Notes: a model not told the origin generated them from the letters alone. 64,000 bases of DNA from a bacterium (GCA_028821455.1 JAPPGE010000068.1:20678-84677), one strand, 5' to 3'. Numbered from the stretch's first letter, positions 17,561 through 25,607 are shown. Made by a program: numbers and translations.

Positions 17561-17890
17561 TCACGGGGCGATTCCCATGAACAAAGCGAGCGCGCGGTTT
17601 ACTGCGATCATGTCGGCATCATCGAGGTGTCCGAAGACCCGGCCGATGCGGCGCGGTCTGGCCGAGAAGACCTGATCCACCATGACGTAGGATCGAATGC
17701 GCAGACCATTGCTTTCGGAGGGTTCAATCGGAACACGGATGAGCGGAGCGTCAAGCACCATTGAAGTGAGTAGTGCGACAGTGACCGAGGACGTCAGCTG
17801 GGCGAAATGATCTGACTGAATTACCAGGGCAGGGCGCGGTTTACCGTGTTCGCCCTGCAGGGCGATGGTGACGAGGTCGCCGCGCCTCAC
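17561..17890 (-). CDS. MazF/PemK-family endoribonuclease toxin
   Basis: 109 aa. MRRGDLVTIALQGEHGKPRPALVIQSD is the characteristic MazF/PemK/CcdB-fold opening, followed by SVTVALLTS and a conserved SYVMVDQVFSARPRRIGRVFGHL core. Members cut mRNA at short sequence motifs when freed from antitoxin. It begins with a GTG that overlaps the antitoxin stop (GTGA, 17887-17890), the usual antitoxin-first coupled layout. Length (109) is normal, so it looks intact. The pair lies between a broken and an intact gcrA copy, suggesting it arrived with, or was caught in, a local duplication. Confidence 0.88.
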   Translation of the reverse strand: MRRGDLVTIALQGEHGKPRPALVIQSDHFAQLTSSVTVALLTSMVLDAPLIRVPIEPSESNGLRIRSYVMVDQVFSARPRRIGRVFGHLDDADMIAVNRALALFMGIAP

Positions 17891-18138
17891 TCCTGGTGTC
17901 CGGCTTCGAGGGCGTCGAGGTGTTCAGCGAGGTCGGCTGCGGCGGTGTCCATGAATTGCACGAGTTCAGGATCGGCAAGGTTGGCTTCGTTGACGATCCC
18001 TGCTTGGCGGGCGCACTCTTCGGCAAAGCCCGGGGCGCGGGTATCGGGAACCCAAATCTGGATCGGCCGCAGACCCTGAGATCTGAGCGTGGCTCGGTGC
18101 TTCTCTACGCGTTGTGCGCCAGGCGATGCGGGGGACAT
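17887..18138 (-). CDS. MazE-like antitoxin (DUF3018 family)
   Basis: 83 aa. The sequence runs VEKHRATLRSQGLRPIQIWVPDTR, the recognisable DUF3018 antitoxin N-terminus (a short beta-strand DNA-binding segment), followed by an acidic helical tail (ELVQFMDTAAADLAEHLDALE) that would wrap the toxin. ATG at 18138 is preceded by GGGAG. It is translated just before the mazF-like toxin and overlaps it by four bases. A perfect 16-bp palindrome immediately upstream is the probable autoregulatory site. Confidence 0.85.
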   Translation of the reverse strand: MSPASPGAQRVEKHRATLRSQGLRPIQIWVPDTRAPGFAEECARQAGIVNEANLADPELVQFMDTAAADLAEHLDALEAGHQE

Positions 18139-18162
18139 GGTGTCACTCCCGTAAGTTGCACA

Positions 18163-18197
18163 GCGTTACATGTAACGCATTTGGTTGCTGTCGGCAA
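18163..18197 (-). promoter_or_regulatory. mazEF promoter with overlapping 16-bp palindromic operator
   Basis: GCGTTACATGTAACGC (18163-18178) is a perfect palindrome 25 bp upstream of the antitoxin ATG. On the minus strand a TTGCCG (18192-18197) and TACATG (18169-18174) pair is spaced by 17 bp, so the palindrome covers the -10 element. This is the expected position for antitoxin/toxin autorepression. The motif is seen directly; its function is inferred. Confidence 0.6.
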
Positions 18198-18612
18198 CCT
18201 CCACCTAGTTCCTCAATGTTCCAGGCGCCGACATCCCACAGGGCAACAGTGCTGAATCTCCGTTCGCGTTCCATATCATGCTTTCGACACTCATTCTCCT
18301 TGCCTTTGCCGCGAGCGTCTCGGGTCCTGTCGTCATGTCTGTCCCGGACACAATGGCTCGCCGGACGGTGGTCGTGATCTTGGTTTTCCGGGACGGTGAA
18401 TCCATCACGCATGACATGGTGCGGGCTATGAGATGCCAGACGGCTTCGGCATGGACCAGATGTCCGCAGGATCGGTGAGTGCCGCGCTGTTGGTCTCTGC
18501 CGGAGGGAGGACCAAAACACCACGGTCAGTCACCTTTGAACTGCAGCGCCACATCGCATTTCATCCGGACTCGTGACACTTCGGCAAGGGCAGAGGCCGC
18601 AGGTCGGACTGG
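18198..18612. other. Spacer with no recognisable gene
   Basis: About 415 bp between the mazEF promoter and the second direct-repeat copy. Several short open frames cross it on both strands, but none has a family resemblance, good codon pattern and ribosome-binding site together. It may be residue of the duplication or of an insertion. Confidence 0.45.
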
Positions 18613-18850
18613 GGCTCGGCATTCGGTTATGGACCGCAGGAGCGACCTGACCTATTGATGGCGTCTTCACATGTCAGGATGTCGTGGAGTGAGGCGATGG
18701 TCTGGACCGACGAGATGATCCGCCAGCTGGGGGAATTGTGGGCCAAGGGCACCAGCGCATCAGCCATAGGAAAGGAGCTTGGCGTTTCCAAGAACGCGGT
18801 GATCGGCAAGTCGCGCCGCCTCAAGCTGCCGGCGCGACCATCACCGATCG
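18613..18850 (+). repeat. Direct repeat, copy 2 (gcrA leader and 5' coding region)
   Basis: This is the partner of 17206-17444 and holds the leader and first half of the intact gcrA. The copies are about 1.4 kb apart in direct orientation. Either recombination between them or a tandem duplication with an insertion could explain the arrangement. Confidence 0.85.
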
Positions 18851-19083
18851 TCAGGGCGGGCGAGAAGAAGAAGCCGGCGACCGGAACCACTCCGAAGCAG
18901 CAGCAGCGCATCACCGACATCATCGAATTGACGGCGCATCTGTGTCGCTGGCCGTTTGGCAATCCCGACGAGGATGACTTCTATTTCTGTGGCAAGGCCG
19001 TGGTCCCGGGCAAGCCCTACTGCCAGGAACACAGCGACATCGCCTACGTTGCCAAGTCGGGCTCGCGCGACCGCGCATCCTGA
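18697..19083 (+). CDS. gcrA: GcrA family cell-cycle regulator
   Basis: 128 aa from ATG 18697 (MVWTDEMIRQLGELWAKG), which matches the usual GcrA N-terminus and has a GGAG-TGAGG box just upstream; in-frame starts at 18658 and 18679 are possible but less family-like. The N-terminal helix-turn-helix (SASAIGKELGVSKNAVIGKSRRL) binds promoters, in the alphaproteobacterial model at methylated GANTC sites with sigma70. A charged linker follows, then the conserved C-terminal CRWPFGNP...FCGKAVVPGKPYCQEH segment that contacts sigma. GcrA is restricted to Alphaproteobacteria, which fixes the class of the organism. A broken copy of its first half lies 1.4 kb upstream. Confidence 0.92.
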   Translation: MVWTDEMIRQLGELWAKGTSASAIGKELGVSKNAVIGKSRRLKLPARPSPIVRAGEKKKPATGTTPKQQQRITDIIELTAHLCRWPFGNPDEDDFYFCGKAVVPGKPYCQEHSDIAYVAKSGSRDRAS

Positions 19084-19101
19084 ACCGGTGTCCGGACGCG
19101 G

Positions 19102-19569
19102 TCAGTAGTCGATGGCCGTGATCTCGATTTCCCGTTGTCCCTTGGGCGTCGCGAAGGAGACGTCATCTCCCGATTCCCGTCCCATGAGGGCCCGCGCGAT
19201 CGGACTCCTGATGGAGATCAGGCCCAAGTCGGTGTCGGCTTCATGCTCACCGACGATACGGTAGGTCGCTTCGTCCCCCGTATCGAGGTCGACCACCGTG
19301 ACCCGGGCTCCGAAGGCGACCCTGTCCCGGGGTTGTCGGTCCGGGTTGATGACCTGTGCTTCGCCGAGGACACCTTCAAGCTGCCTGATGCGGGCTTCCA
19401 CGAATCCCTGGCGGTCCTTGGCCGCGTGATACTCGGCATTTTCCTTCAGGTCGCCGTGTTCGCGCGCCGCTTCGATGGCCCGGGAGATCGCATGGCGCTC
19501 GCTGTTCTTGAGGCGTTTCAACTCAAGGGACAGGCGTTCAAAACCCTCTTGTGTCATGGGGTGAGTCAC
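19102..19569 (-). CDS. greA: Transcription elongation factor GreA
   Basis: 155 aa. The N-terminal antiparallel coiled coil carries the acidic tip GDLKENAEYHAAKD, which enters the RNA polymerase secondary channel and activates cleavage of backtracked RNA. The C-terminal FKBP-like domain is present (LISIRSPIARALMG, GDDVSFATPKGQREIEI). The GTG at 19569 fits the family N-terminus (a few residues before PMT..GF) and has AAAGGAG about 11 bases upstream, so it is preferred over the ATG at 19557. Convergent with gcrA across a short gap. Confidence 0.95.
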   Translation of the reverse strand: MTHPMTQEGFERLSLELKRLKNSERHAISRAIEAAREHGDLKENAEYHAAKDRQGFVEARIRQLEGVLGEAQVINPDRQPRDRVAFGARVTVVDLDTGDEATYRIVGEHEADTDLGLISIRSPIARALMGRESGDDVSFATPKGQREIEITAIDY

Positions 19570-19726
19570 CTTGGGCTCGCTCCTTTCGCGTCACTCCCGC
19601 CACGTGTCATGGCACCGGTCGCGGTCCGGCGTCAACGCCTGGCGGACCACAAAAAAATGATCAACATCGCTGCCACTCCGGTCCATAATGCGCCGCCGCT
19701 TCGTCCAGCAGTCGGGAGGATGCCCA

Positions 19727-21232
19727 ATGGTACACCTCGTCAGCTTTGACCCCGGCGTCGAAGAACGTGTGCGCTTCATCGAGGAAACCCGTCCCGGCGA
19801 CATCGTGGACAGGACGCTTGATCGCCTCGAGGCTGGCGAGGATGCGCGTGATCTCGTCGTCGCTGCGGCCCTTGCAGTGTCGCGGTCGAGTGAACTTCCA
19901 TCCGGACACCATGGCGGACCGATCCATCCCGTGGCAGGCATTCACGCCGTGCTGTCGATGATGGACCGGCTCGATGGCGAGGACAGTCGACTGCCGGCCA
20001 TCCAGAGCGTGGCGCTGGCCTGCAAGCACATTCACCTGCCGTCCATGGGACCGACAGCCATGGTGCGGTTCGACGATCTCAACCGGGACGTCAGTCCGGA
20101 GAGAATCCTCGAGCGGCTCTCGGACTCTGTCCGGGCTCATGAGATGCGCCTTGCCGAACGGGCGCTGACCCTTGCTTGCGAGACGGTGTCGCCTGGCCGG
20201 ATTCTCGATTGCCTGCTGCCGGTGGCGCTCGAGCGCAACGTGCTTGACGATCACTACTTCCTCTACCTCGTCTACGCCATGCGCGCCCTTGACGGCATCG
20301 GCTGGCAATGGGGACCGGTGCTGTTGCGTCCGGTGGTCAGGTACCTGGCACGCCACGCTCCGTTCTCCGGCTTCGGGGAGTTCGACCAGCAGGCGATCGA
20401 TGACGGCATTGCCTTTCACAAGAGGCTCGGTGAACTCGATGCGCTGATGGACAGGTATCACCTCACGCCGGAAACCGTGCCCCTGAAAACCGGTCCGTCC
20501 GAGACGGCGGCGATCGAAGAGTTCGCGGACAGGGTGGGTGCCGTTGCGTCGATAGCGGAGCTGCCCGGGATGGTCGCCGAGGCCATGGGGAGTGGTCTGT
20601 CGCTGGAGGGAGCCTGCGAGGCACTCTCCATCGGCGGGGCGCGGATCTTCCTGCGGTCCCACACCGCCAATCCCTTCGACGTCCACATCCACACCGGTAT
20701 CTCCGCCCGGCGTTACGTGATCGGATTTCCGGAGATCTCGTTCCGCTCGAAGTGCCTGTCGCTTCTCGGTTGGGCATGGAGTTACGAGATCCGCTATCTC
20801 GATTCCACCCTGACCTGGGACTGGCAGGGGAGCGCGCGTGCTGTGGTTGAACCAGCCAAGGTCCTGCTGGACCGCATCGAGGAGACGATCCTCGCTATTG
20901 ACGGCTACGACGTCACGAGGCTCGAGGTTCCAATCAATGAGCTGGTGGCCCAGGATGCTGTCCGCGACGTCGTGAATCTGGCTCGCGCCTTTGTCCAGGC
21001 GGGGTACGATACCGGGGATCTCTTCACCCTTGCGACGCGCCTGGCGTGCCGCGAGGACGCCTCCGAAATGCATGGCTACAAGATCCAGCAGGCCGCCCTC
21101 GAGGAGTACCGGTTGTGTCGGGCACCGCTGAACTGGGTCCATGCAGTCGCGGCCGTCAAGCAGTGTTCCGTGACGGCACCGGTGAATCCGAAGAGGTTCT
21201 ATCCCCGGTACGCCAGTCGCCTGGCTGCCTGA
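19727..21232 (+). CDS. Unrecognised histidine-rich protein, possible oxidoreductase component
   Basis: 501 aa from ATG 19727, which has GGGAGGA six bases upstream; the frame is open from 19688. I do not recognise the family. It is largely helical, soluble and has no signal peptide. Clusters of histidines stand out: SGHHGGPIHPVAGIH (59-73), ACKHIHLP (98-105), LDDHYFLYLVYAM (174-186) and SHTANPFDVHIHTG (312-325). Such patterns suggest metal or heme binding. A C-terminal region (FALATRLACRED...MHGYKIQQAALEEY) is also conserved-looking. About 100 bp downstream in the same direction lies a FAD/[2Fe-2S] reductase of the type that feeds oxygenases, so an oxygenase-like role is a reasonable guess. 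There is no direct evidence for the reaction. Confidence 0.72.
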   Translation: MVHLVSFDPGVEERVRFIEETRPGDIVDRTLDRLEAGEDARDLVVAAALAVSRSSELPSGHHGGPIHPVAGIHAVLSMMDRLDGEDSRLPAIQSVALACKHIHLPSMGPTAMVRFDDLNRDVSPERILERLSDSVRAHEMRLAERALTLACETVSPGRILDCLLPVALERNVLDDHYFLYLVYAMRALDGIGWQWGPVLLRPVVRYLARHAPFSGFGEFDQQAIDDGIAFHKRLGELDALMDRYHLTPETVPLKTGPSETAAIEEFADRVGAVASIAELPGMVAEAMGSGLSLEGACEALSIGGARIFLRSHTANPFDVHIHTGISARRYVIGFPEISFRSKCLSLLGWAWSYEIRYLDSTLTWDWQGSARAVVEPAKVLLDRIEETILAIDGYDVTRLEVPINELVAQDAVRDVVNLARAFVQAGYDTGDLFTLATRLACREDASEMHGYKIQQAALEEYRLCRAPLNWVHAVAAVKQCSVTAPVNPKRFYPRYASRLAA

Positions 21233-21334
21233 AGATCTCGCTGCCGGCGGCGGATGGGTCGCACGATGCCATGGCATGTGAGGCCGGCAGTGTGATAGTA
21301 GTGCCAGCCCGCTTGTGGAACGGAGACAAGCCCG

Positions 21335-22297
21335 ATGAGTGGTGCGGTACTGACCCTGAAGGTGAACAGGGTCATCGACGAGGCGGTTGACATACGCTCC
21401 TTCGAGCTCGTTGACCCTGAAGGCCGTCTGCTGCCGATGTTCACGGCCGGGGCCCACGTCGACATCGAGTTGCCCAACGGTCTTGTCCGGCAGTACTCGA
21501 TCTCGAGTGATCCGCGGGATGTGGACCGCTACGTTGTCGGAGTTCTGCGTGAGCCGGAGAGCCGGGGCGGATCCGTCTGCATGCACGATCGTGTCCGTCC
21601 GGGGGATCACCTGACGATCCATGGCCCGCGCAACAACTTCCCACTGTCAGCCGATGCGCACCATCACATCCTGCTGGCCGGCGGTATCGGCGTGACACCG
21701 ATGATGGCCATGGCCCGTGATCTTTCGGCGCGCGAGGCCTCCTTCGAGATGCACTACTGCACGCGTTCACCGGAACGTACGGCCTTCCGCACCGACATCG
21801 CGCAATCGGACTTTGCCGGTCACGTGATCTTTCACCATGACAACGGCATTCCGGCCGACGGTCTTGATATCGCCGGTCTCCTCAGGGAGGTGCGCCCGCA
21901 AACGCATGTCTATTACTGCGGTCCGGCGGGATTCATGCAGGCCTGTGAGGCGGCATTGGCCCACTGGCCGCGCCACACCGTTCACTTCGAGTACTTTTCT
22001 GTCGACGAATCCGTCGAACATGGCGAGAACGCAGCCTTCAAGGTGAAGATCGCCAGCACCGGCGCGGTGCTCGACGTGCCGGCGGACAGCACAATCGTCG
22101 AGGTGCTGCGCGCCAACGGCCTTGAGGTCGAAACCATGTGCGAGGAAGGAATCTGCGGCACCTGCGCCACGGTGCTGCTCGACGGAGAGCCCGATCACCG
22201 GGATTTCGTGCTGGATGACGAGGAAAAGGCGCGCGGCGAGTTCATCATGGTCTGCTGCAGTCGCGCTCGTTCGCCGATGCTGACCCTCGACATCTGA
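21335..22297 (+). CDS. PDR/VanB-family oxidoreductase (FMN or FAD, NAD(P)H, plant-type [2Fe-2S])
   Basis: 320 aa electron-transfer protein. The N-terminal flavin domain has VRQYSIS (51-57). The NAD(P) domain has GGIGVTPMMAM (116-126) and YYCGPAGFM. The C-terminal plant-type ferredoxin domain binds [2Fe-2S] through Cys269, Cys274, Cys277 and a cysteine at 307/308. The order of domains is that of phthalate dioxygenase reductase, vanillate demethylase VanB and carnitine monooxygenase CntB. It would pass electrons from NAD(P)H to an oxygenase. Candidates are the unrecognised protein directly upstream and the orphan Rieske oxygenase at 8585-9943. ATG 21335 is preceded by GGAG. Confidence 0.9.
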   Translation: MSGAVLTLKVNRVIDEAVDIRSFELVDPEGRLLPMFTAGAHVDIELPNGLVRQYSISSDPRDVDRYVVGVLREPESRGGSVCMHDRVRPGDHLTIHGPRNNFPLSADAHHHILLAGGIGVTPMMAMARDLSAREASFEMHYCTRSPERTAFRTDIAQSDFAGHVIFHHDNGIPADGLDIAGLLREVRPQTHVYYCGPAGFMQACEAALAHWPRHTVHFEYFSVDESVEHGENAAFKVKIASTGAVLDVPADSTIVEVLRANGLEVETMCEEGICGTCATVLLDGEPDHRDFVLDDEEKARGEFIMVCCSRARSPMLTLDI

Positions 22298-22339
22298 ACC
22301 CGTTCAGGGCGCCGAAGAGCCTCGATCCCGGGAACCGGA

Positions 22340-23098
22340 TCAGGCGGTCATGCCACCGTCGACCACGAGCGTGTGGCCGGTGATGTATGAAGCGTGGGCG
22401 AGGAAGAGAATGCTCTCGGCGAAGTCATCGGGTTGCCCGGCCCGGTTCAGCGGGACGCGCGCGAGGCGTTCCTGGTCGCCCTCGTCGGACCAGCGGCATT
22501 CCCAGGGACTGTCGACCACGCCCGGAGCAACGGCATTGACCCGCACCTCCGGTGCCAGGGCCTTGGCCAGGGCCTGTGTCAGGTTGATGAGGCCGGCCTT
22601 CGATGCGGCATAGGCCGTCGATGATCCCGTACCCGTGAGACCGGCTACCGAACAGGTGTTGACGATCGCGCCGCCACCCTGCCTGAGTGCCGCGGCCGCG
22701 GCGCGGGCGCACCGGTAGGGACCGACGAGATTGACCGACAGCACCTTCAGCCACATGTCCTCGTCGATGGCGTCCAGATCCCGGGGTGGTACCGGGCTCG
22801 ACGTTGCCGGCGTACCGGCGTTGTTGACGAGATGGTCGAGGCCGCCGAGTTCATCGATGGCGGCGGAGACCATGGCCTCGCAGCCGCGCGCATCCCCGAC
22901 GTCGCCGGGTGCGGCCATGACATCCAGTCCTGCATCCCGCAGGCTTGCCACCTCCCTGGCGAGATTCGGATTTCCGGGCAGATCATTGAGGGCCACCCGG
23001 GAACCGCAACGGGCAAACAGCGTTGCGGTCGCCAGTCCGATACCGGAAGCGGCGCCGGTCACGAGACTGCGCGTGCCGGCAAGGTCGCAATTGATCAC
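22340..23098 (-). CDS. Short-chain dehydrogenase/reductase
   Basis: 252 aa classical SDR. Cofactor motif TGAASGIG (14-21), NNAG in the middle, the catalytic Ser of CSVAG and the YAASK pair, then a C-terminal GHTLVVDGG. It starts with a GTG that overlaps the TGA of the BKACE gene (GTGA, 23095-23098), so it is coupled to it. A 3-hydroxy/3-keto conversion next to a beta-keto acid cleavage enzyme is the natural guess (for example oxidising a 3-hydroxy acid such as carnitine to the keto acid that BKACE cleaves), but SDR substrate cannot be read from sequence. Confidence 0.88.
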   Translation of the reverse strand: MINCDLAGTRSLVTGAASGIGLATATLFARCGSRVALNDLPGNPNLAREVASLRDAGLDVMAAPGDVGDARGCEAMVSAAIDELGGLDHLVNNAGTPATSSPVPPRDLDAIDEDMWLKVLSVNLVGPYRCARAAAAALRQGGGAIVNTCSVAGLTGTGSSTAYAASKAGLINLTQALAKALAPEVRVNAVAPGVVDSPWECRWSDEGDQERLARVPLNRAGQPDDFAESILFLAHASYITGHTLVVDGGMTA

Positions 23099-23976
23099 TG
23101 GGTGCCCCTGAGGCCGAGCATGGATCGTGCCTCATCGGACGTTGCGACGCGGCAGCCAAGCATGGAGACGATGCCGGCCGCCTTCTCGACGAGTTCGGCA
23201 TTGGTCGCCAGAACACCCCGTTCCAGGTAGAGGTTGTCTTCCAGACCGACCCGGACGTGACCACCCTGGTTCACCACTTCCGCCACCATCGGCATCTGCA
23301 GCCGCGATATTCCGAATCCGGCCCACAGAGCGCCGTCGGGCAGCATCGAGCGAAGAAGGGTCACTGTCTCGGCGGCGGCCGGAGCTCCCCAGGGAATGCC
23401 CATGCACAGCTGGAACATGGGCGGGGGCGCGATGAGACCGTCGTCGACCATCCGGGTGGCGAGCCGGAGATGACCGGCATCGAACACCTCGAGTTCAGGC
23501 TTGACGCCGGCGGCGGCGATGCGCCGGGCCATGTCCTGCAAGTGTGCCGGGACGTTGACGAAGGCGCGTTCGCCAAAGTTCATGGTTGCCACGTCGAGGC
23601 TGCACACCTCGGGCAACAGTTCTTCCACGTGTCGGACCCGCTCCGCGGGCGTGCGGAAGGATCCTGGCACCGCTGTGCGTGAGGGATCGTCGGCCGACGG
23701 AATGAACCCGGCTCCCGGTCCGGTCGTCAGGTTGATGACAATCGTGCTGTCGGAATCGCGGATGCGGCTGGCAACTTCGGCATAAAGGTCCTGCCGCATC
23801 GATGGTGCGCCGGTTTCGGGATCGCGGACATGGATATGGCAGATCGCCGCGCCGGCCTTTCCGGCATCGATGGCGGCCTTGGCGATCTGCTCCGGGGTGA
23901 CCGGAACCTTGTCGCTTCTGGAAACCGTGTCACCGCCGCCGGTAACCGCGCACGTGATGATGACGGGCCGTGACAT
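23095..23976 (-). CDS. Beta-keto acid cleavage enzyme (BKACE, DUF849 family)
   Basis: 293 aa. Opening PVIITCAVTGGGDT, zinc motif CHIHVRDPETG with His47 and His49, LTTGPG at the middle and a C-terminal GGHVRVGLEDNLYL are hallmarks of the 3-keto-5-aminohexanoate cleavage enzyme family. These zinc enzymes condense a beta-keto acid with acetyl-CoA to give acetoacetate and a new acyl-CoA. Members cleave 3-dehydrocarnitine, among other substrates. In this betaine-rich neighbourhood dehydrocarnitine cleavage is plausible, yielding betainyl-CoA for the demethylation route. The residues that set substrate class were not resolved, so the specific reaction is inferred. Confidence 0.9.
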   Translation of the reverse strand: MSRPVIITCAVTGGGDTVSRSDKVPVTPEQIAKAAIDAGKAGAAICHIHVRDPETGAPSMRQDLYAEVASRIRDSDSTIVINLTTGPGAGFIPSADDPSRTAVPGSFRTPAERVRHVEELLPEVCSLDVATMNFGERAFVNVPAHLQDMARRIAAAGVKPELEVFDAGHLRLATRMVDDGLIAPPPMFQLCMGIPWGAPAAAETVTLLRSMLPDGALWAGFGISRLQMPMVAEVVNQGGHVRVGLEDNLYLERGVLATNAELVEKAAGIVSMLGCRVATSDEARSMLGLRGTQ

Positions 23977-23994
23977 CGAGCGGAACCTCTCCGC

Positions 23995-24219
23995 TCAGCC
24001 CAGCTTGAGCTGTCCGAACCGCCTGGAAAACCGTGCCACCTGTCCGCCGGTATCGACGAGACGCTGGCTTCCCCCGGTCCAGGCGGGATGAGACAGCGGA
24101 TCAATCTCCAGCGTCATCGTGTCGCCTTCGTTGCCCCACGTGGAGCGGGTCACGAATTCCGTACCGTCGGTCATGACGATCCTGATGTCGTGATAGTCAG
24201 GATGAATACCGTCCTTCAT
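23995..24219 (-). CDS. rpmE: 50S ribosomal protein L31 (zinc-less type)
   Basis: 74 aa starting [19 protein letters not shown]. The family core SHPAWTGG and the C-terminal RFSRRFG are present. The cysteines that bind zinc in the C+ form are absent, giving the C- form usual in Alphaproteobacteria. Start set at ATG 24219, preceded by GGGGG. It lies just upstream of the BKACE gene and in the same direction, with 18 bases between. Confidence 0.93.
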   Translation of the reverse strand: MKDGIHPDYHDIRIVMTDGTEFVTRSTWGNEGDTMTLEIDPLSHPAWTGGSQRLVDTGGQVARFSRRFGQLKLG

Positions 24220-24354
24220 GGCCAACCCCCGTCGTGCAGCACCGGGTTATAGGCAACCGCCTCTTTGCATGCAAGGTCAGTCGTGGTTGGTGTCCGTGCC
24301 GACGAGACCGACAACGATCTCGCCACTGTCGGTGCAATCGTTGCCGGCAAGGTG

Positions 24355-25572
24355 TCACGAGGGGACGGGTCTGTCGTCACTGCCGGCCTGCAACCATGTC
24401 GCCCGATGCAGATCCCGCCAACCGACACATTCGGTGCCTGTGCGGGTTTGTCCCCCATCACCGCCGAACACCAGTCGCGTCGTCGGAGGGTGGACTTCGG
24501 CGGACTCTGCCAGGAGTTCCTTGAAGCGCCGCAGAGGTCGCAAGAAGCTCTCATCCACAGTTGCTCCGGACTTCACTTCGCAACCAATGATGGACAGGCC
24601 ATTCTGGATGACAAGGTCGACTTCAGGTCCGCGCGCGGAACGGAAATGGAACATGCCGTCGGGTTCACCACGGTGAATTCGGTGCTTGAATATCTCGGCG
24701 GCGACCCAGCTTTCGAAGATGGCGCCGCGCAACGGATGGTGTCGAAGTTCGTCGGCCGAACGAATGCCCAGGAGACGACATGCGAGACCACTGTCCATGA
24801 CGTGAAGCTTCGGCGCCTTGACCAGTTGCTTGCGCAGGTTTCTGTGCCAGGCCGGCAGGCGAAACACGAGAAAACTCGCCTCCAGAACGGACATCCAGGT
24901 GCGGATGGTGTTATGCGAAACACCCGCGTCTCCGCCGATATCGGAGAGGTTGGTCTCCTGTGCAGTGCGGCTGGCCGCCAACGCCATGAATCGGCCAAAC
25001 GCCTCGAGGTTGCCAATCTGCGACACCTGGCGCAGATCCCGTTCAACGTACGTGGCCAGATAGTCGCCCAGCCAGCGTCTGGCGTTCAGTCGGCGCCCGT
25101 GAATGGCCGGATATCCCCCCCGGAACATCACCTGGCACAGGTCGGTTGTCGCAGAATCAAAGGCAATCAGCTCGTCGAAACTCAACGGCAGCAGGTGGAC
25201 GATTGCGGTCCGACCGGCCAGGGACTGCGCGATCGTTCGGGTGAGTCCGAAGTGTTGCGACCCGGTGACGATGTAGCGCCCTGGCTCTGGGCGCTCGTCG
25301 ACGATGGTCTGGATGTAGCTGCTCAGGTCAGGAGCATGCTGGATTTCGTCGATGATGGCGCCGTCGGGGTACTCTGCCAGGAATCCGCGTGGATCGTTGC
25401 GCGCATACTCGCGTTCGTCGAGTGGCTCGAGGTTGACGTAGGGCTTCTTCGGGAACACCGCCCGGCAAAACGTGGTCTTGCCGGATTGTCGGGGGCCGGT
25501 GATAGTCACCACGGGATAACTGCTGGCGAAGCCGAGAACCAGTGATTCCAGTGTGCGAGGCTTGTACATCAT
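24355..25572 (-). CDS. AAA ATPase with C-terminal DUF4143 domain
   Basis: 405 aa. P-loop GPRQSGKTTF near the N-terminus, Walker B GAIIDEIQHAP, sensor YIVTGSQHF, then a DUF4143/PD-(D/E)XK-like C-terminal domain (SARGPEVDLVIQNG...GCEVKSG). Proteins of this kind are common accessory genes in bacteria and archaea, often of unknown role. The ATG at 25572 (or the adjacent one at 25569) sits directly at the predicted transcription start, so the mRNA may be leaderless; the longer frame to 25629 would start upstream of the promoter. The last ~30 residues (after TTRLVFGGDG) look unlike the family and may be read-through. Confidence 0.85.
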   Translation of the reverse strand: MMYKPRTLESLVLGFASSYPVVTITGPRQSGKTTFCRAVFPKKPYVNLEPLDEREYARNDPRGFLAEYPDGAIIDEIQHAPDLSSYIQTIVDERPEPGRYIVTGSQHFGLTRTIAQSLAGRTAIVHLLPLSFDELIAFDSATTDLCQVMFRGGYPAIHGRRLNARRWLGDYLATYVERDLRQVSQIGNLEAFGRFMALAASRTAQETNLSDIGGDAGVSHNTIRTWMSVLEASFLVFRLPAWHRNLRKQLVKAPKLHVMDSGLACRLLGIRSADELRHHPLRGAIFESWVAAEIFKHRIHRGEPDGMFHFRSARGPEVDLVIQNGLSIIGCEVKSGATVDESFLRPLRRFKELLAESAEVHPPTTRLVFGGDGGQTRTGTECVGWRDLHRATWLQAGSDDRPVPS

Positions 25573-25607
25573 GCATGAATTGTAAATCTTACTTACAATC
25601 CATGCAA
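25573..25607 (-). promoter_or_regulatory. Leaderless promoter and inverted repeat upstream of the DUF4143 ATPase
   Basis: On the minus strand TTGCAT (25602-25607), a 17-bp spacer and TACAAT (25579-25584) form a good sigma70-type promoter. The start point expected seven bases on is the A of the ATG at 25572. The same stretch holds an inverted repeat with 13-bp arms (GCATGAATTGTAA at 25573-25585 and its near-complement at 25593-25605; one mismatch; 7-bp spacer). The arms cover the -10 and the spacer, an ideal place for a repressor. Confidence 0.65.
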
